From Bacteroides sp. UBA939 (GTDB taxonomy: Bacteria; Bacteroidota; Bacteroidia; Bacteroidales; Bacteroidaceae), in the NCBI RefSeq assembly GCF_002293435.1, contig NZ_DBDF01000198.1, positions 8,718 to 32,460 on the forward strand: DNA of 23,743 nt, written 5' to 3'. The translations under genes and the position numbers were made by a program. The number at the start of each line of letters is the position of its first letter. The first letter of the stretch is position 1. Positions 1 to 8,245 of this stretch are shown here, piece after piece. Below the pieces are notes generated by a model. It had not been told where the DNA came from and made no database searches. It worked only from the letters and a program-made list of their open reading frames with translations.

Positions 1-68
1 AAAATAAATACCTATTAATCATAATTCTAAGGAACTCTTCTTTCACCTACCACCCCGCCCTGCGGGCA

Positions 69-90
69 CCCCTCCTCCCAGGAGGAGGGG
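69..90. repeat. Perfect 10-bp inverted repeat in the porV leader
   Basis: The arms CCCCTCCTCC (69-78) and GGAGGAGGGG (81-90) are perfectly complementary around a 2-nt CA spacer, and a smaller GCCC/GGGC palindrome lies just upstream. No T-run follows on either strand, so a simple intrinsic terminator is not well supported. It could be a dispersed intergenic repeat, or an RNA hairpin at the end of the gene left of the window or in the porV leader. Confidence 0.6.
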
Positions 91-101
91 AATAGAGATA
101 C

Positions 102-138
102 TCCGCGTTCGTCCGCTTAATCCGTGTAGTCCGCGTAT
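102..138. repeat. Short tandem tccg repeat, four units
   Basis: Four successive units of 9-10 bp each begin with tccg (at 102, 112, 121 and 130), between the GC-rich hairpin and the porV start. The phasing is visible by eye but the units are short and imperfect. Function is unknown; a dispersed-repeat fragment is as likely as a regulatory array. Confidence 0.4.
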
Positions 139-209
139 CTATTCTCGTCGCCTAAATCTTATTTATATAAGTTAATTGCAGAGACTTTAGTTCTATAAAA
201 CAATATTGC

Positions 210-1379
210 ATGAAAAAGCCTGTCTTGTTCTCAATTATAGCTTTCTTGTCCGTAACCCTGTTTGCACAGGACAAGAACCAGTTTAATCCGGTCAATACCG
301 GTGTAAACTCTCTGGGTATCGCTCCCGACTCCCGCGGTGGCGGTATGGGCGACGTAGGTGCGGCTACCGATCCGGATATAAACTCCCAGTACTGGAATCC
401 GGCGAAATATCCGTTTACCATTGGGCGTGCAGGCTTCTCTGTTTCTTATACCCCCTGGTTGCGTAAATTGGTGAATGATATTGACCTGGGTTATCTTGCA
501 GGATATTATCGTATAGGAGATTATCAGGCTGTCAGCGGTTCTTTGCGCTATTTCTCCTTGGGTGAGGTTCCGATTAATCAGGATGAATATAGTCAGGGAT
601 ATAGCATCAAGCCCTATGAAATGGCGGTAGACGTGGCTTACTCCCGCATGCTTTCCGAACATTTCTCTGCTGCTGTGGCATTACGGTATATTTACTCGGA
701 CTTAGCTTACAGGGAAGATGAAGAAGTTTCTCCCGGTTCTGCTTTTGCCGCCGATATTGCGTTCTATTACACTAATTACATCATACTTGCCCAACGCGAA
801 TCCATGCTCTCTTTCGGATTGAATGCTTCCAATATCGGTACAAAGATTTCGTATGATAGTGGTAATACCAGCCAGTTTCTTCCTACCAATCTGCGTTTGG
901 GAGCTTCTTTGAAGTTTCCGGTAGATAACTATAATACCATTGGAATCAGCTTTGATGCCAATAAGTATATGGTTCCCACCCGTCCTATCCGTGGCGAAGA
1001 CGAGTCACAGGAAGAATACGAAGTGCGGTTGGAACGTGATTATAATGATATATCTCCCATTAGCGGTATCTTCAAGTCCTTCAGTGATGCGCCAGGTGGT
1101 TTCAAGGAAGAGTTGCAGGAAATACAGTGGTCGTTAGGTTTGGAGTACACTTATAACGAACAGTTCTCTCTCCGTGGCGGTTATCATTGGGAACACGAGA
1201 ATAAGGGAAACCGCAAGTACTTCTCTTTTGGTGCGGGCTTCAAGATGAATGTTATCTCATTGGATGCTGCTTATCTGGTGTCTACGGCTCAGAGTAATCC
1301 GCTCGACCAAACTCTTCGCTTTACGTTAGGTTTCGATTTGGATGGAATTAAGGAGTTATTCGGAAGCCGCAGAAGATAA
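210..1379 (+). CDS. porV: PorV-type outer-membrane protein (type IX secretion family)
   Basis: This is a 389-residue outer-membrane beta-barrel protein of the PorV/LptO family. In type IX secretion systems PorV acts as a shuttle that hands cargo to the PorU sortase. The N-terminus is a signal peptide ending in FAQ at about residue 20. The N-terminal barrel region shows the family's Gly-rich opening (GIAPDSRGGGMGDVGAA, about residues 36-52) and the phrase QYWNPAKYP, followed by alternating aromatic/hydrophobic strands to a C-terminal strand (LRFTLGFDLDG). Length matches the family. No other T9SS gene is in the window; a porU neighbour to the left is possible but unseen. In Bacteroides, PorV homologues often occur without a full T9SS, so the transport role is inferred from the family. 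No clear ribosome binding site precedes the ATG. Confidence 0.82.
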   Translation: MKKPVLFSIIAFLSVTLFAQDKNQFNPVNTGVNSLGIAPDSRGGGMGDVGAATDPDINSQYWNPAKYPFTIGRAGFSVSYTPWLRKLVNDIDLGYLAGYYRIGDYQAVSGSLRYFSLGEVPINQDEYSQGYSIKPYEMAVDVAYSRMLSEHFSAAVALRYIYSDLAYREDEEVSPGSAFAADIAFYYTNYIILAQRESMLSFGLNASNIGTKISYDSGNTSQFLPTNLRLGASLKFPVDNYNTIGISFDANKYMVPTRPIRGEDESQEEYEVRLERDYNDISPISGIFKSFSDAPGGFKEELQEIQWSLGLEYTYNEQFSLRGGYHWEHENKGNRKYFSFGAGFKMNVISLDAAYLVSTAQSNPLDQTLRFTLGFDLDGIKELFGSRRR

Positions 1380-1456
1380 AAGAGGGGCAGGCTTTTTCTA
1401 TACCTTTATATATTAGGAACAAATCCTTATTGTATACTACATTGGAGTAAATTTAT

Positions 1457-1464
1457 TATCTTTG
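1457..1464 (+). promoter_or_regulatory. Candidate Bacteroidales -7 promoter box
   Basis: TATCTTTG matches the Bacteroides -7 consensus TAnnTTTG exactly and lies 43 bp before the start of the AAA-ATPase_like gene. No good TTTG -33 box stands at the usual 19-21 bp spacing, so this is a partial match only. Confidence 0.4.
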
Positions 1465-1507
1465 CCGATATACAAGTAAAGAGTATATCAGTAAAAAGTG
1501 CATTGTT

Positions 1508-3235
1508 ATGGTTCAGGCAAAAAAAATACCTTACGGAATATCCGACTTCAACCGGATGAGGGATGGCAATTTCTATTTTGTAGATAAAACCATGTACCTG
1601 CCGCTCATCGAAGAGATGCCCAGCTATCTCTTCCTGATCCGCCCGCGCCGTTTCGGTAAAAGCGTATTCCTGAGCATGATGCGCACCTACTACGACATAT
1701 CCCAGCAAGACAGCTTCGACAAATACTTCGGCGACCTGTGGATAGGTAGCAACCCCACCGACCAACGCAACGGATACCAGGTATTGTATTTCGACTTCTC
1801 CAAAGCCAACCTCGGCAACGGGTCGCTAAAAGAGAACTTCAACGACTACTGCAACATCCAACTCACCGACTTTATGCGCCGCTATGCCTCTTATTATCAG
1901 AACGAAGGCATGGAAGAACTGCTGCACCGCTCTCAAGCTGCCGATAAGCTGCACTGGCTGGAAGCCACCGCCAAGCGCCTGGGCTATCCGCTCTTCCTTA
2001 TTGTCGACGAGTACGACAACTTTACGAACACCATCCTTAGTGAGCACGGACACGAGATGTTCCATGACCTCACCCACGCCAGCGGCTTCTACCGTGAATA
2101 CTTCAAGCAATTCAAGGGGATGTTCGACCGCATCTTCATGATGGGCGTCAGCCCCATCACACTCGATGACTTATCCAGCGGGTACAATATAGACTGGAAT
2201 ATTTCGACTGACGAAGCATTCAATGCCATGATGGGCTTCAGTGAAACAGAAGTGCGAGAGATGTTCCATTATTACCGGCAGCACGGTATGCTGACAGAGA
2301 ACATCGAAGCCATGATTGCGGAAATGAAGCCGTGGTACAATAACTATTGCTTTGCCCGGAAAAGCCTGAATGATGACAGAGTCTTCAATTGCGATATGAC
2401 CCTTTACTATCTTAATTATCAAATACAGAAACATTCTGCTCCCGAAGAAATGGTAGACAAGAATATCCGCACAGATTACAGCAAACTTAAAATGTTAGCG
2501 CGGATAGACCGTGACACAGCACAAAGCAACAACCGCATGACCACCATCGAAGAAATAGCCGTCAGGGGCGAAATACTCATAGACCTGCGCACCTCTTTCC
2601 CCGCAGAGCGGATAACGGACATAGATAACTTCCGCAGCCTGCTATACTATTACGGGCTGCTCACCATGTGCGGCACCCGGGGAGACATGACCAAAATGTG
2701 TATTCCCAACAACTGCGTCCGCGAACAATATTTTGGCTTCCTGCGTGAATATTATCAGAAATATAGTTCCATTGATTTACACTACTTGAACGTCATGTTG
2801 GCCAACCTTGCCTACGACGGACAATGGAAGCCCTGCTTTGAACTCATTGCCCAGACTTACCATGAAAACTCCGCCGTGCGCGACACCATAGAAGGCGAAC
2901 GCAACCTGCAAGGTTTCTTGAAAGCCTACCTTTCTCTCGCCTCCTACTACCTGATGAAGCCGGAACTGGAAATGAACTACGGCTATTGCGACTTTTTCCT
3001 TTTACCCGACAAACAACGCTATCCCGATGTGAGCCACAGCTACATACTGGAACTGAAATATGCCGCCCGCACAGCCACCGACAAGGAACTTGAAATACAA
3101 GCCAAAGAAGGACGCCAACAACTGTTGCAATATAGTGCCGATAAGGTAGCACGACGTCTGGCTGAAGGCACCCATATACACCTCCTGTTATTGCAGTTCC
3201 GTGGATGGGAGATGATAAGGTGCGAAGAGGTGTAA
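1508..3235 (+). CDS. AAA-ATPase_like protein with PD-(D/E)XK (DUF1703) domain
   Basis: The 575-residue protein has the two-part architecture common in gut Bacteroidales. The N-terminal AAA-ATPase_like domain (about residues 5-290) has a phosphate-binding loop RPRRFGKS at 45-52 and a Walker B-like VDEYD at 166-170. The C-terminal part carries a PD-(D/E)XK nuclease-like core: D495, then E515-L-K517 in YILELKY, then QQLLQY near 537-542. The pattern of acidic residue, ExK and Q is intact, so the nuclease site could be active, though no function is established for the family. The gene sits between porV and ispF and has its own candidate -7 box, so it may be an insertion into a conserved neighbourhood. 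These genes are often multicopy in a genome, suggesting mobility or a defence/regulatory role; both are inference. Confidence 0.85.
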   Translation: MVQAKKIPYGISDFNRMRDGNFYFVDKTMYLPLIEEMPSYLFLIRPRRFGKSVFLSMMRTYYDISQQDSFDKYFGDLWIGSNPTDQRNGYQVLYFDFSKANLGNGSLKENFNDYCNIQLTDFMRRYASYYQNEGMEELLHRSQAADKLHWLEATAKRLGYPLFLIVDEYDNFTNTILSEHGHEMFHDLTHASGFYREYFKQFKGMFDRIFMMGVSPITLDDLSSGYNIDWNISTDEAFNAMMGFSETEVREMFHYYRQHGMLTENIEAMIAEMKPWYNNYCFARKSLNDDRVFNCDMTLYYLNYQIQKHSAPEEMVDKNIRTDYSKLKMLARIDRDTAQSNNRMTTIEEIAVRGEILIDLRTSFPAERITDIDNFRSLLYYYGLLTMCGTRGDMTKMCIPNNCVREQYFGFLREYYQKYSSIDLHYLNVMLANLAYDGQWKPCFELIAQTYHENSAVRDTIEGERNLQGFLKAYLSLASYYLMKPELEMNYGYCDFFLLPDKQRYPDVSHSYILELKYAARTATDKELEIQAKEGRQQLLQYSADKVARRLAEGTHIHLLLLQFRGWEMIRCEEV

Positions 3236-3268
3236 CGCATTCATTCAATTAAAAATAAGGAAAACGAT

Positions 3269-3748
3269 ATGATAATACGTGTAGGTTTTGGTTTTGATGT
3301 TCATCAATTAGTGGAAGGACGCGAACTCTGGTTAGGCGGTATTCGCCTGGAACATGAAAAGGGGCTACTTGGACATTCGGATGCCGATGTGCTAATTCAT
3401 GCCATTTGTGACGCCCTGCTGGGGGCTGCCAACATGCGCGATATCGGCTATCACTTCCCCGATACGGCAGGCGAGTTCAAGAATATCGACAGCAAGATAT
3501 TATTAAAGAAAACTATGGAACTGATTGCAACGAAAGATTACTTCGTAGGAAATATCGACGCAACCGTCTGTGCAGAACGTCCTAAGCTGAAACCTTATAT
3601 TCCCGCCATGCAACAGACTCTGTCCGAAGTGATGGGAGTGGACGAAGACGATATCTCCATCAAGGCCACCACTACAGAAAAACTTGGCTTTACCGGCCGT
3701 GAAGAAGGTATTTCAGCTTATGCAACAGTGTTGATACTGAAAGAATAA
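3269..3748 (+). CDS. ispF: 2-C-methyl-D-erythritol 2,4-cyclodiphosphate synthase
   Basis: IspF catalyses the fifth step of the MEP isoprenoid pathway, cyclising CDP-ME 2-phosphate to MEcPP with release of CMP, as a cytosolic homotrimer. The 159-residue length is typical. Metal ligands are visible: D10 and H12 in GFGFDVHQL, and H44 in the segment HSDADVLIHAICDALLGA. The segments AERPKLKPYIP (102-112) and TTTEKLGFTGREEGI (134-148) are the conserved nucleotide and diphosphate-binding parts. The start follows the previous stop by 33 bp, and the metallophosphoesterase follows after 21 bp, so co-transcription is likely. No anomalies seen. Confidence 0.97.
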   Translation: MIIRVGFGFDVHQLVEGRELWLGGIRLEHEKGLLGHSDADVLIHAICDALLGAANMRDIGYHFPDTAGEFKNIDSKILLKKTMELIATKDYFVGNIDATVCAERPKLKPYIPAMQQTLSEVMGVDEDDISIKATTTEKLGFTGREEGISAYATVLILKE

Positions 3749-3769
3749 CCATATAAAACAATAATCCTC

Positions 3770-4792
3770 ATGAAGAAAATCTCTTTAACTCTAACTCTAT
3801 GTCTGGCTTTCCTGATTACTCTGTCCGGCTACGCGCAAGTCATTCCTTTAAAGTTTAATGCAAACGGAGAATTTAAAATCGTTCAGTTCACGGATATACA
3901 TTTCAAGTATAATAACCCGGCTTCGGAAGCTGCCCTGAGCCGTATCAAGGAGGTTCTTGATGCCGAACATCCCGATTTGGTGGTTTTTACAGGCGATCTG
4001 GTTTATTCTGCTCCTGCCGATGTGGCAATGCGTACAGTACTTGACTGTGCTTCTTCCCGCAATATCCCGTTTGTAGTAACTTTCGGTAATCATGATGACG
4101 AACATGGAAAGACTCGTGCTGAACTCTATGATGTTGTCCGCTCCGTATCCTATAATATCCAACCCGACCGTGGAGCAGTTGACTCTCCCGATTATATTCT
4201 TCCACTGAAATCCTCGGATGGCAAGAAAGACGCCGCCGTGCTCTATTGTCTCGACTCTCACTCTTATTCCAAACTTCCGGATGTAAAAGGATATGGCTGG
4301 TTAACGTTCGACCAAGTGAACTGGTATCGCCGGCAAAGTGCGGATTATACCGCAAAGAATGGCGGAAAACCTTTGCCTGCTCTTGTTTTCTTCCACATTC
4401 CTTTGCCGGAATACAATGAAGCGGCCTCCAATGAAAACACCATTCTACACGGTACGCGTATGGAGAAAGCATGTGCTCCTGCGGTTAATACTGGCATGTT
4501 TACCGCCATGAAAGAAGCCGGTGACGTAATGGGTGTTTTTGTAGGTCACGACCATGATAATGACTATTCTGTGATGTGGAATGGTATTGTGTTGGCTTAC
4601 GGTCGTTTCACAGGCGGCAATACGGAGTACAATCATCTTCTGAATGGCGCCCGTGTCATTGTGTTGAAAGAAGGAGAACGCACTTTTTCCACCTGGATAC
4701 GCTTGAAAGGCGGTAAGATTGTCAATAGTACCGTATTTCCTGATAGTTATGTGAAGGATGATTGGCGCAAACGTCCGTTGGTGACGGAATAA
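3770..4792 (+). CDS. Secreted calcineurin-like metallophosphoesterase
   Basis: The 340-residue protein has a signal peptide (cleavage near YAQ, residue 23) and a full calcineurin-like dimetal site. D42 and H44 lie in FTDIHF, D76 in TGDLVY, N107-H108-D109 in FGNHDD, H209 in FFHIPLPEY, and H260 and H262 in VGHDHDND. This supports a periplasmic or surface phosphoesterase of the purple acid phosphatase-like class found in Bacteroides. The substrate cannot be read from the sequence. It lies 21 bp after ispF and may share its transcript, although the pathway link is not obvious. Confidence 0.9.
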   Translation: MKKISLTLTLCLAFLITLSGYAQVIPLKFNANGEFKIVQFTDIHFKYNNPASEAALSRIKEVLDAEHPDLVVFTGDLVYSAPADVAMRTVLDCASSRNIPFVVTFGNHDDEHGKTRAELYDVVRSVSYNIQPDRGAVDSPDYILPLKSSDGKKDAAVLYCLDSHSYSKLPDVKGYGWLTFDQVNWYRRQSADYTAKNGGKPLPALVFFHIPLPEYNEAASNENTILHGTRMEKACAPAVNTGMFTAMKEAGDVMGVFVGHDHDNDYSVMWNGIVLAYGRFTGGNTEYNHLLNGARVIVLKEGERTFSTWIRLKGGKIVNSTVFPDSYVKDDWRKRPLVTE

Positions 4793-4877
4793 TTAAAAAT
4801 ACTTAGTCATCCGCATATCCTTCTCACCTATATATGATAATTGTAGCAGAATACTTACTTGTAAGCAAAGAATCAAT

Positions 4878-5963
4878 ATGAATCAGATAAAAACCGGATT
4901 GGCAGCCTTCGGAATGTCGGGGCAAGTGTTTCACGCTCCCTTTATCTCCACCAATCCTCATTTTGAACTGACCGCTATCACTGAACGAAGTAATAACCTG
5001 TCGCGGGAGAAGTATCCGCAATCCCGTGTTGTGCGCAGTTTTGATGAATTACTGGATGTGGACGGGTTGGAGTTAGTCATTGTGAATACACCGGACAGTT
5101 CTCATTATGAATATGCCTGTCGTGCCCTCGAAGCCGGCAAGCATGTTATTGTAGAAAAGCCTTTCACTACGACCGTAGAAGACGGTGAGGAACTTGTGGC
5201 CCTTGCCGCAGAGAAAGGACTTGCGTTAAGCGTGTATCAGAACCGTAGGTGGGACTGTGACTTTCTTACAGTGAAAGAAATCATAAACAAAGGATTGCTG
5301 GGACGCTTGGTGGAATTTGAATCTACCTTTCCCCGTTACCGCAACTTCATCAAGCCGGACACCTGGAAAGAAACCGGGAAAAGCGGCGGCGGACTGACTT
5401 ATAATCTGGGCGCTCACCTCATAGACCAGGCTGTGCAATTGTTTGGTATGCCCGAAGCGCTGTTTGCCGATATCGCCACACTGCGTACAGGTGGCAAGGT
5501 AGATGATTATTTCGTTATCCACTTGCTGAAACCGGCAAAGGCACCGAAAGTTAAGATAACCCTGAAAGCCAGTTACCTGATGTGTGAGAATGAACCGCGC
5601 TTTGTGCTTCACGGAACGGAAGGCTCTTACGTCAAATATGGTCTTGACCCGCAGGAAGAGGATTTGACGAAAGGTCTGCTGCCCGACACTCCGCATTGGG
5701 GTGAAGAGGATGAAGCCCGGTGGGGAATGCTGCATACGGAAAAGGATGGCATCGTAAGACGTGAGCCTTATCCTACACTTCCCGGCAATTATACTGCTTT
5801 CTACGAGAATGTCTACCGGCACATTCGCCAGGGAGAACCTTTGCAGAGCGATGCTCGTGGTGTGATAGACGTTATCCGCCTGATAGAAGCGGCATGGGAG
5901 AGTAGCATAACGCAGAGTGTGGCAAAGCTGAACATGAAAGCTGATCATGAAAGTATAATATAA
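4878..5963 (+). CDS. Gfo/Idh/MocA-family NAD(P)-dependent oxidoreductase
   Basis: The 361-residue protein is a cytosolic dehydrogenase. The N-terminal Rossmann fold (about 1-120) carries the glycine motif at GLAAFGMSGQ (7-16) and the family-typical EKP at 93-95. The C-terminal substrate domain has the conserved GGGLTYNLGAHLID segment with H180 in the catalytic histidine position. Family members oxidise or reduce sugars, inositols or related polyols, but the substrate is not predictable here. Its stop is 31 bp before thiD, so it is probably the first gene of an oxidoreductase-thiD-tenI transcript; no link to thiamine is shown. No signal peptide. Confidence 0.92.
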   Translation: MNQIKTGLAAFGMSGQVFHAPFISTNPHFELTAITERSNNLSREKYPQSRVVRSFDELLDVDGLELVIVNTPDSSHYEYACRALEAGKHVIVEKPFTTTVEDGEELVALAAEKGLALSVYQNRRWDCDFLTVKEIINKGLLGRLVEFESTFPRYRNFIKPDTWKETGKSGGGLTYNLGAHLIDQAVQLFGMPEALFADIATLRTGGKVDDYFVIHLLKPAKAPKVKITLKASYLMCENEPRFVLHGTEGSYVKYGLDPQEEDLTKGLLPDTPHWGEEDEARWGMLHTEKDGIVRREPYPTLPGNYTAFYENVYRHIRQGEPLQSDARGVIDVIRLIEAAWESSITQSVAKLNMKADHESII

Positions 5964-5994
5964 AAGTATAACCTTCTGCATAAGCAGCAGTGGC

Positions 5995-6858
5995 ATGAAT
6001 AAGAAAGTGATTGTGTTCTCCATTGCCGGATCTGATAGTTCCGGAGGAGCAGGCATACAGGCGGACGTCAAAACCATATCGGCATTGGGTGGATACGCGG
6101 CGGCAGCGTTAACGGCGGTTACAGTGCAGAATACATTAGGGGTACAGGATGTTCACTATATGCCGGCAGCGTTGGTGGGGCGGCAGATGGCGGCTGTGAT
6201 AGAAGACCTGCAACCGGATGCGGTCAAGATAGGAATGACCGGAAGTCTGGAGATTATAGATGAGATAGCCCGTGTGTTGCACCTGTATTCTCTCCGGCAA
6301 ATCGTATTTGACCCTGTGATGGCATCTACCGGCGGACGCAGACTAATGGCAGATGAAGCTGTGGAAGCTATTTGCACGAAACTGTTTCCGGAGGTAACTC
6401 TTGTGACGCCCAATTTGCATGAGGCGGAAATCCTGTTGCAACAACCTGTTCGTACTATTGATGATATGAAGCAGGCTGCATGTCTGCTGTATGAAACATA
6501 TCGGTGTGCGTTCCTTATTAAAGGAGGACACTTGGCGGGTAATGATATGTGTGATGTGCTTCATGACGGCAAGGAAGTTCATCTTTTGTATGGCAGGCGC
6601 ATCGACTCTGAAAACCTGCATGGCACGGGGTGTACTCTTTCATCTGCTATCGCTACTTATCTGGCACAAGGATTATCTCTGTATGAAGCGGTGGCGCGGG
6701 CAAAAGAATATGTCTCTCAAGCCATCGAAGCCGGAAAGGATTTGCATATAGGGCAGGGGAACGGGCCTTTGTGGCACTTCCCTCAATCAATAAATCAGCA
6801 CTTCTCTCAATCAACAAATCAGCATTTTCCTCAATCTGCAAATCAAATTGAGAGATAG
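5995..6858 (+). CDS. thiD: Hydroxymethylpyrimidine/phosphomethylpyrimidine kinase
   Basis: ThiD phosphorylates HMP to HMP-P and then HMP-PP, the pyrimidine half of thiamine. It is a ribokinase-fold cytosolic enzyme. Visible motifs are AGSDSSGGAGIQAD (11-24) for pyrimidine binding, DPVMASTGG (106-114), TPNLHEAE (138-145), and the anion-hole segment HGTGC (209-213) with C213 in the usual place. At 287 residues it is about 20 longer than most ThiD proteins. The extra length is a C-terminal tail of three 8-residue repeats (261-284) of the form HF[PS]QS[IAT]NQ, encoded by a 24-bp tandem repeat, and is probably dispensable. The next gene starts 4 bp after the stop. Confidence 0.95.
   Translation: MNKKVIVFSIAGSDSSGGAGIQADVKTISALGGYAAAALTAVTVQNTLGVQDVHYMPAALVGRQMAAVIEDLQPDAVKIGMTGSLEIIDEIARVLHLYSLRQIVFDPVMASTGGRRLMADEAVEAICTKLFPEVTLVTPNLHEAEILLQQPVRTIDDMKQAACLLYETYRCAFLIKGGHLAGNDMCDVLHDGKEVHLLYGRRIDSENLHGTGCTLSSAIATYLAQGLSLYEAVARAKEYVSQAIEAGKDLHIGQGNGPLWHFPQSINQHFSQSTNQHFPQSANQIER
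6775..6846 (+). repeat. 24-bp coding tandem repeat, three units, in the 3' end of thiD
   Basis: Units lie at 6775-6798, 6799-6822 and 6823-6846. Each keeps the core CTCAATC and an AAATCA end. The 24-bp period preserves the reading frame, so each adds eight residues to the ThiD tail. The third unit is the most diverged. Confidence 0.85.
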
Positions 6859-6862
6859 AATC

Positions 6863-7474
6863 ATGAAACTTATCGTCATTACATCACCGGATTTTCTTCC
6901 TGACGAAGCACGTATCATTACCCGGCTCTTTAAGGCAGGTCTGCATTTGCTTCACGTACGAAAACCCGATGCCGGTATTCATCAAGTCTCCAACCTTCTA
7001 CAAGAGATACCCGCCGAGTACAGAAGCCGGATTGTGATTCACGATTTCTTTTCCTTAAAAGATGATTTCTCTTTAGGAGGTATCCATCTGAATGCACGCC
7101 ATCCGGCAGCGCCCGAAGGTTATCAGGGATTACTCAGCCGTGCCTGCCATAGTCTGGAAGAAGTACAAACTACTGTATCAGGTTTCGACTATGTACTGAT
7201 GAGTCCGGTTTACGACAGCATTTCAAAGCAGGGATATCGTTCGGGTTATTCGCAGGAGGCTTTGCGACAGGCGCAGGCTGCGGGTATTATAAATAAGAAG
7301 GTCGTTGCACTGGGAGGAATCAGTGCAACGAACCTTGCAGAGATAAAATCCCTTGGATTTGGCGGAGCAGCTTTATTGGGCGATATCTGGAATCGCTACC
7401 ACACATGGGATGATGCAGAAATGCTTCTTTCCTATTTTGAGAAGCTACAGTCTATCATCCATGTCATCGGATGA
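6863..7474 (+). CDS. ThiE/TenI-family protein (thiamine phosphate synthase or thiazole tautomerase)
   Basis: The 203-residue TIM-barrel protein belongs to the ThiE/TenI family. I chose the ATG at 6863, 4 bp after the thiD stop; an in-frame TTG at 6848 would add five residues and overlap thiD. Family features are HVRKPD (31-36), GGIHL (72-76), the segment SPVYDSISKQGY (114-125) and GGI (151-153). ThiE's usual QLRxK and NDD are replaced by HVRKP and HD. H96 in ACHSLEE aligns in my reading with the active-site histidine of Bacillus TenI (SVHSLEE). A genuine ThiE is encoded at 10935-11558, which favours a TenI-like role here, but automatic annotation could equally call it ThiE. Confidence 0.8.
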   Translation: MKLIVITSPDFLPDEARIITRLFKAGLHLLHVRKPDAGIHQVSNLLQEIPAEYRSRIVIHDFFSLKDDFSLGGIHLNARHPAAPEGYQGLLSRACHSLEEVQTTVSGFDYVLMSPVYDSISKQGYRSGYSQEALRQAQAAGIINKKVVALGGISATNLAEIKSLGFGGAALLGDIWNRYHTWDDAEMLLSYFEKLQSIIHVIG

Positions 7475-7584
7475 GAAATGCAAAGCCAATTTGCAGATAC
7501 ACATTGATATCTGGAAAAGTTACAAGTAAGTCCTTTTCTCGGTGTTTAGAACTTAATTATTGATATCTGAAATACACTATTATT

Positions 7585-8094
7585 ATGTCTAAAGCACAAT
7601 TAAAGAAGCAACTCTCCTCACTGAGTAAGGAGCAAATCATTGAAGTAGTACTGGAACTTTACGATGCTCGTAAGGAGGCCAAAGAATATCTGGAATTCTT
7701 CTTAAATCCCAACGAGGACGGGAAACTGGAAGGATACAAGAAAGTCATCCGTGACGAGTTTTTCCCCAAGCGCGGAGAACCTAAAACCCGCTTCAGTGTC
7801 TGTCGGAAGGCGATATCAGACTTCAAGAAATTGAAGCCACATCCAGCCTGTCTCGCAGACCTTATGCTTTACTACATTGAAACGGGATGCGAAATGACAA
7901 ACCTGTACGGCGATATGTGGGAGCAATATTACACCACTATGGAAACCAATTTCAATAAGGCAATGGCGCTGATTGCGCAATCAGGATACATGGAACAGTT
8001 CAGTGAACGAATAGAGAAGATGCTTAAGTCGGTAGAGGATTGCGGATGGGGATTTCCCGATACGTTGTATGGCATTTATAATGAATATAAATAG
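7585..8094 (+). CDS. DUF6155-like protein of unknown function
   Basis: A 169-residue, soluble, mostly helical protein without signal peptide or membrane segment. It begins MSKAQLKKQLSSLSKEQII and has a central stretch PKTRFSVCRKAISDFKKLKPHP. I associate this pattern with the DUF6155 family of Bacteroidota, from memory and with moderate certainty. No catalytic motif is evident. It stands alone, 110 bp after the TenI-like gene, and is followed by a clear terminator at 8144-8180, consistent with an independent transcript or the end of the preceding one. Confidence 0.75.
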   Translation: MSKAQLKKQLSSLSKEQIIEVVLELYDARKEAKEYLEFFLNPNEDGKLEGYKKVIRDEFFPKRGEPKTRFSVCRKAISDFKKLKPHPACLADLMLYYIETGCEMTNLYGDMWEQYYTTMETNFNKAMALIAQSGYMEQFSERIEKMLKSVEDCGWGFPDTLYGIYNEYK

Positions 8095-8143
8095 GTGTAG
8101 TGGTGAAACTATGTATGCCTGACATGGCTCATTTTACCGGAAT

Positions 8144-8180
8144 ACCCCTGCTGTAGTATATTACAACAGGGGTGTTTTTA
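8144..8180 (+). terminator. Intrinsic terminator after the DUF6155-like gene
   Basis: ACCCCTGCTGT (8144-8154) pairs with ACAACAGGGGT (8163-8173) with one internal mismatch around an 8-nt loop, followed by GTTTTTA. It terminates the plus-strand gene. The minus-strand copy lacks a T-run, so it is probably weak for the converging thi4 transcript. Confidence 0.8.
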
Positions 8181-8245
8181 TAGAAGTGGTGCTTCTGACA
8201 CATTCTTCCAAAATATCATTATGCCGAATAACGGTACATGACTAT

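Noticed and set aside
69..90. Intrinsic terminator of a gene left of the window
   Set aside because: The stem is strong but no T-run follows on either strand; kept as an inverted repeat only.
1508..3235. Transposase or insertion sequence at this gene
   Set aside because: The protein is of the AAA-ATPase_like/PD-(D/E)XK type and no terminal inverted repeats or target duplications were seen around it.
5226..6077. Minus-strand open frame of 283 codons opposite the oxidoreductase and thiD
   Set aside because: It spans two real genes on the other strand and shows no recognisable features.
6848..6862. TTG start for the ThiE/TenI-family gene, overlapping thiD
   Set aside because: The ATG at 6863 gives the normal family N-terminus (MKLIVITS) and a 4-bp gap after thiD.
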